In this document: positions 59,996-64,000 of the stretch, in pieces
Numbering within the stretch: the first letter of the stretch is position 1
How the letters are laid out: each line of letters starts with the position of its first letter
Assembly: GCF_910594005.1 (NCBI RefSeq)
Contig: NC_057848.1
Location: forward strand, 55,011,616 to 55,075,615
Direction of reading: 5' to 3'
DNA length: 64,000 nucleotides
Source of the DNA: Cervus elaphus
Lineage: Eukaryota > Chordata > Mammalia > Artiodactyla > Cervidae
Notes under the pieces: generated by a model
What the model was told of the DNA's origin: nothing
Database searches by the model: none
Seen by the model: only the letters and a program-made list of their open reading frames with translations
Position numbers and translations under genes: made by a program

Positions 59996-62900
59996 AAAGC
60001 CCTTGTGAAAAATGTCCTCCGTACTTGCCAGGAACAAATCTTACTATGGGAAGATCCTGCCCTCTTCCTTACCTCCCTCAACCTTGTGAGAAAATGACTG
60101 CCTTCACTCTGTTATTGATGCTGTCTATGAAGGGATGCCAAGAATGTTAAACCATATTAAGCCACTTCCAGATCCCTCAATGGGGAATAGATGGGTCAGA
60201 ACACCCCAGCAATGGGTTGTAAAGAATGACTCCAGATATGCTCTGAAGGGCCAGAACCTACCTTGGAGTTCAAGAATGTCAGTTAATCACCATGCTCTTG
60301 GGAAATAGACCAGTTCTTCAGACTGCATCTGGAAGGGGTAGGTGGGACCCTGAAAGTAGCATAGTAGATTCCAAAAAGGGAAAACAGAGTTGACACTTAA
60401 AGGGAAACAAGATGGTATTTCTCTCAGGGAAACCCACAATGGGGAGGAGAGGCACCCAGATAGATGCATAAAAGGCATACGAACCATCCTTTGTGGTTTA
60501 GGGGCAAAAGAAATGTGTTTTCTAAAGCTGCTCCATGCTTCTCCTGGGACTCTTAGAATTACGGATTTTGTGACCTTGTCTGCTCTATGCTAATTGTGTT
60601 TTCCTTTTATTTTTCTCAGTGTGATTTATTAATGTTACCTTTGATATTCTCAGCTTGTCTGAGGCTTATGGGAGGGTCGTTCAGCATGAAAGTGACAGAA
60701 ACTCAAGAGGGAGCTGAAACCTCAGAAGCCAAGTGTGACCCTCTTACTCTCAAAAAGTTTTGCTGTTCTTTCTTTCTTTGAAATCTCCCTCAGGAGCTCT
60801 TGTTCTACTCATTTCTTATAGGCCTGGCTAGGACTGCTGTTTAAATTAAGGGGACACAGCCTTTACCGCTGGCTTGCCAGGATGTCAAAACTGAGCCAGA
60901 CCTTGTCAACACACATTGTCCAACTGCCTATGGTTCCAGAGCAAGGTTACCCATGGCCCATGTGAGACCATGAACTCCAGGGACCCAATAGCTTGCAGGC
61001 CTGGGCCCTGACCCATCCAATTTTGGTTTCTGGGCACGGTATAAAGTCTGTTTTCCTGGACAACATCTTTTCTGGAACAGACTGTCCCTTTCAATAAATG
61101 AGCAGATAGACCAGAGTCAATTTTTAATTCTGTCAATTGATGGCCACAAACTGAAAGTCAAGCAGAGCACCAACAACAGCAATCCTAGTATCAATAATTG
61201 CCACAGGGCAGCGATGCCCACGCTGAAAGGTTCTGGTTTAAGTGGAAATTTCCTTCTTGGCAGTTCTATACAACTGGCTCCAGAGATAAGAAAAAAACAG
61301 GGAGGTGAACACTGCTCTATGTACCCTTGCCACTTTTTCTGATATTTGCAGGCATCTAGAATTACAATGAAAGATTTATATAGGGGAGAAGCATCAAAGC
61401 TAGGGTGGAAATAAGGGCTGTGACTAACAGAAACACAGTTTATTCCCAGAAGCCCAAGGTCAGAGTTAGCAGCATAGGCCAGGGAGAATGCAGGTTGGTG
61501 TTAGACCATTGCAGGCTAGGCCACAACAAAATTTTTTTGTCGTTTATAACCAACCACTATCCTAAATTAAAACTAGCTTCTCCTAAGGTACACCTATAAT
61601 ATGACCCTGGGGAAAAAACAAGATCAATAAAAATATTTTTAAAAGGGAGAGAGACTCATTTTCAAAATCTTGGATAGTATGATATTTGAAATTGAGTTTC
61701 GGAGGAAACTCAGAGGATTAGCTCTGAGTTTCCTAGCAACCAAGGTCATAAGGGAAACAAGTTGGATAACAGCATTCTCAACTTGTGATAAAAAGGAAGG
61801 GCAACATTTTGTCAGGGGAGTCAAACTTATTCCTGGTGTTGAGTCTAAGAAGCACAAATTTCTTTGGAAATACAGAAGTGTTTCTAGAGGACAATGTCTT
61901 ACACAGACCTTTTTAAAAGTCAAGTTGAGAGGAATATAATTTCCAGACTGTAAAATTCATCCATGTTTAACAGCTGAGGATATCATGTTAGAAGGTAAGC
62001 CAGTGGCAGCCACACCACATTAGCTTAGCTGCCTGTGGGTGGCTGCCACTGGCTTACCTTCCTGTTGACCTAACTAGATACTGGGGGAGGGGGAGGAAAA
62101 CAGAGAGGCAAGCATTTGAACATGGACCCTAGACCAGTGGTTACTCAAACCACCTGCTTACTGGACTGCAGAAAAGATAGATCCCATTGAGTCACCTGTG
62201 TCATGGCTATGCTTCCCGAGTACAGCTCAACTGCCTGGATCCTGCTCCCACCTCAGCAGTTGTATCTGCTGTCGACATCCTTTTGGGAGCCAGGGAGACG
62301 GCCAAAATCTGCAGAGAAGCCCTTCTTCCAGTTTCCCTTGGGCTTCTTTCTTTGTTGAAGATGCCTAACGCATTGCTCTCCTGTCAAACTCTATCACCCA
62401 TTCTCTTTCATCCTTACCTCCTCCTTCTATCGGCAATTCTCATCCTATGCCTTCTGTCAGTTCCTCAGGGCAGGGCACTGGCTCATCACCTGAACTGCAA
62501 ATCTAATGATTTGATGCACTTTGCAGGTTCAGAGATCACTTTTTTTTTCTTGCTCATAGCTTATCAAGGAACAGAGTAAGGAAACAGATATCTTTCCCCA
62601 AAGGCATACTCCCATTTAATCAAAGAAGACACAAAAAGGCACCAGGGCAAACAAAAAGGCTCCCTCTTTCCAGACCTTAACAAATTAAAACCCACATTAA
62701 TTAATTCTCTGGCCTTTTAATTGTTCCTGGATTAAATATACTGAGGTGATTTTTCATTCCAGCCCAGGTTTTCACAAGCTCAATAATTCACTTAGGGAAT
62801 TCTGACATCACATATTTGGCCCTGCTTGTCTATGAAGTCAAAAGAAGTAATTCATTAGCAAGTAAGAGGCATTAATTAGATTTTGGTAAATTTACACTCC

Positions 62901-63274
62901 TGAAAGATGCTAGTTCCATCTAGATTGTTGGAAAGGGAACCAGGCTCAGAGTTACTTGGCAAATGAGGAGTCAGTGTAGGCAGTGTGACAAAGTCTTGAA
63001 ACTGATCTTAAGCAGGACCACTAGGGCCTATACTATATCCAATGCATGCTGGTCCTCTTAAAGGTGTCACCTGGAGAGGCTGTATACAGATTCCAAGGAT
63101 ACTGCCAGTATTCACAATGTTTCTAGAGCTCTTCTCTGGAACTATCTTCACAGACAATTATGAAATATGTGAGAAATACCATTCATGATTGTGAAGCCAC
63201 ACCTCACTTTGGGCCCCAACCATAGAACCAAGTTTGCCCATCCAATTTGTACATCATAATTACCTTCTGATGAC
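59996..63274. other. HS6ST2: Intron stretch, about 3.3 kb, mostly unclassified
   Basis: No named repeat. It contains the perfect inverted repeat at 61991-62061 and an AT-rich, TAAT-rich run at about 62660-62890. No gene recognised. Confidence 0.45.
61991..62061. repeat. Perfect 23-bp inverted repeat (hairpin)
   Basis: Left arm 61991-62013 (GAAGGTAAGCCAGTGGCAGC then CAC) is exactly complementary to right arm 62039-62061. After a one-base bulge at 62014, five more pairs form (CCACA with TGTGG), leaving a 14-nt loop. It belongs to no repeat I recognise. Confidence 0.95.
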
Positions 63275-63785
63275 ATTTTACTGATCCGTCTAGTCAAAGC
63301 TATGCTTTTTCCAGCAGTCATGTATGGATGTGAGTGTTGGACCATAAAGAAGGCTGAGTGCCAAAAAATCAGTATGTTCGAACTGTGGTGCTGGAGAAGA
63401 CTCTTGAGAGTCCCTTGGAATGCAAGATCAGACCAGTCAATCCTAAAGGAAACCAATCCTGAATATTCATTGGAAGAACTGATGCTTAACCTGAAGCTCC
63501 AATACTTTGACCACCTGATGCAAAGAGCTGACTCAGCGGGAAAGACCCTGATGCTGGGAAAGATCAAAGGCAGGAGGAGAAAGGGACAACAGAGGGGACA
63601 GGGGACAGAAGATAACTATTTCCTTACCCTGTCCATCTATCCAACCAATAAATGTTTGGATGGCATCACTGACTCAATGGATATGAGTTTGAGTAAACTC
63701 CAGGAAATAGCAAAGGACTGGGAAGCCTGGCAGTCCATGGGGTCACAAAGAGTCAGACAAGACTTAGCAACTGAACATAACATAA
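63275..63785 (+). mobile_element. BovB 3' region with an internal insertion
   Basis: CTAGTCAAAGCTATGCTTTT, AGTCATGTATGGATGTGAGT, AAGACCCTGATGCTGGGAAA and a tail GACTTAGCAACTGAACATAA. About 60 bp of foreign sequence sits at 63594-63656 where a BovB 3' end normally runs straight on. Confidence 0.93.
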
Positions 63786-64000
63786 CCTAATGCATGCTAA
63801 AAGGACAAAGATGTCTCCTTCAGAAAGCAGAGTCAAGAGAACACGCTACCAATGCAGCTACATGGAAAGCTTGATTTTGTTGAAGAAATCTGCACCCTTT
63901 TTCATCTATTAATTCTACTATGTTTGTTAAAAAATAAATCTGTTCTGTCCTTTTATTCATGGTAGTGCTTTGGCTTCATTCTCCTTTTGACTAGAAATAA

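Larger units (their letters stand above)
47731..64000 (-). other. HS6ST2: HS6ST2 intron upstream of the cassette exon (partial)
   Basis: Begins at the cassette exon's acceptor and runs off the right edge. I searched it by eye for the partner 33-nt exon and for other HS6ST2 exons and found none. Confidence 0.75.

Noticed and set aside
59614..60081. 155-codon frame and its overlaps
   Set aside because: They run through a Bov-tA SINE and an L1 tail; the same stereotyped peptides recur at every Bov-tA copy in the window.

Overview
This is a mammalian chromosomal window, not a microbial one. It is gene-poor and rich in interspersed repeats. The repeats point to a ruminant (cattle, sheep, goat or a close relative): tRNA-headed Bov-tA and dimeric Bov-A2 SINEs, BovB (RTE-type) LINE fragments, CHR-type SINEs and ruminant L1 3' ends lie over old mammalian MIR, L2, MER5A, MER20 and MaLR copies.

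One gene is recognisable, on the minus strand: HS6ST2, heparan-sulfate 6-O-sulfotransferase 2. Its terminal coding exon is at 6120-7017 and encodes the last 298 residues, most of the sulfotransferase domain plus a Gln/Asn-rich tail. The 3' UTR probably runs from 6119 to about 3875, with a canonical poly(A) signal at 3894-3899. Bases 1 to about 3870 are downstream flank. Upstream of the last exon is an intron of about 40.6 kb (7018-47643). It is followed by an 87-nt cassette exon (47644-47730) with good splice sites, which encodes the larger part of the 40-residue insert separating the long and short HS6ST2 isoforms. The remainder (47731-64000) is further intron. In human, HS6ST2 lies on the X chromosome (Xq26.2), so this window is probably X-linked.

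Layout: 1-3870 downstream flank with SINEs, a MaLR LTR and L1 3' ends; 3875-7017 terminal exon; 7018-47643 intron with BovB, L1, L2, MIR and SINE copies, including a 2.5-kb decayed BovB at about 19860-22412 and a nested L1 at 39095-40790; 47644-47730 cassette exon; 47731-64000 intron with a short mariner-type hairpin MITE, a U2 snRNA scrap and an unexplained perfect 23-bp inverted repeat.

I found no gene cluster, CRISPR array, intact mobile element or other multi-gene system. The most interesting items are the cassette exon, the repeat-encoded protein tail, and two hairpins that could be microRNA-like. Repeat family names rest on remembered consensus sequences, not a database search, and element edges are approximate unless a target-site duplication is given.
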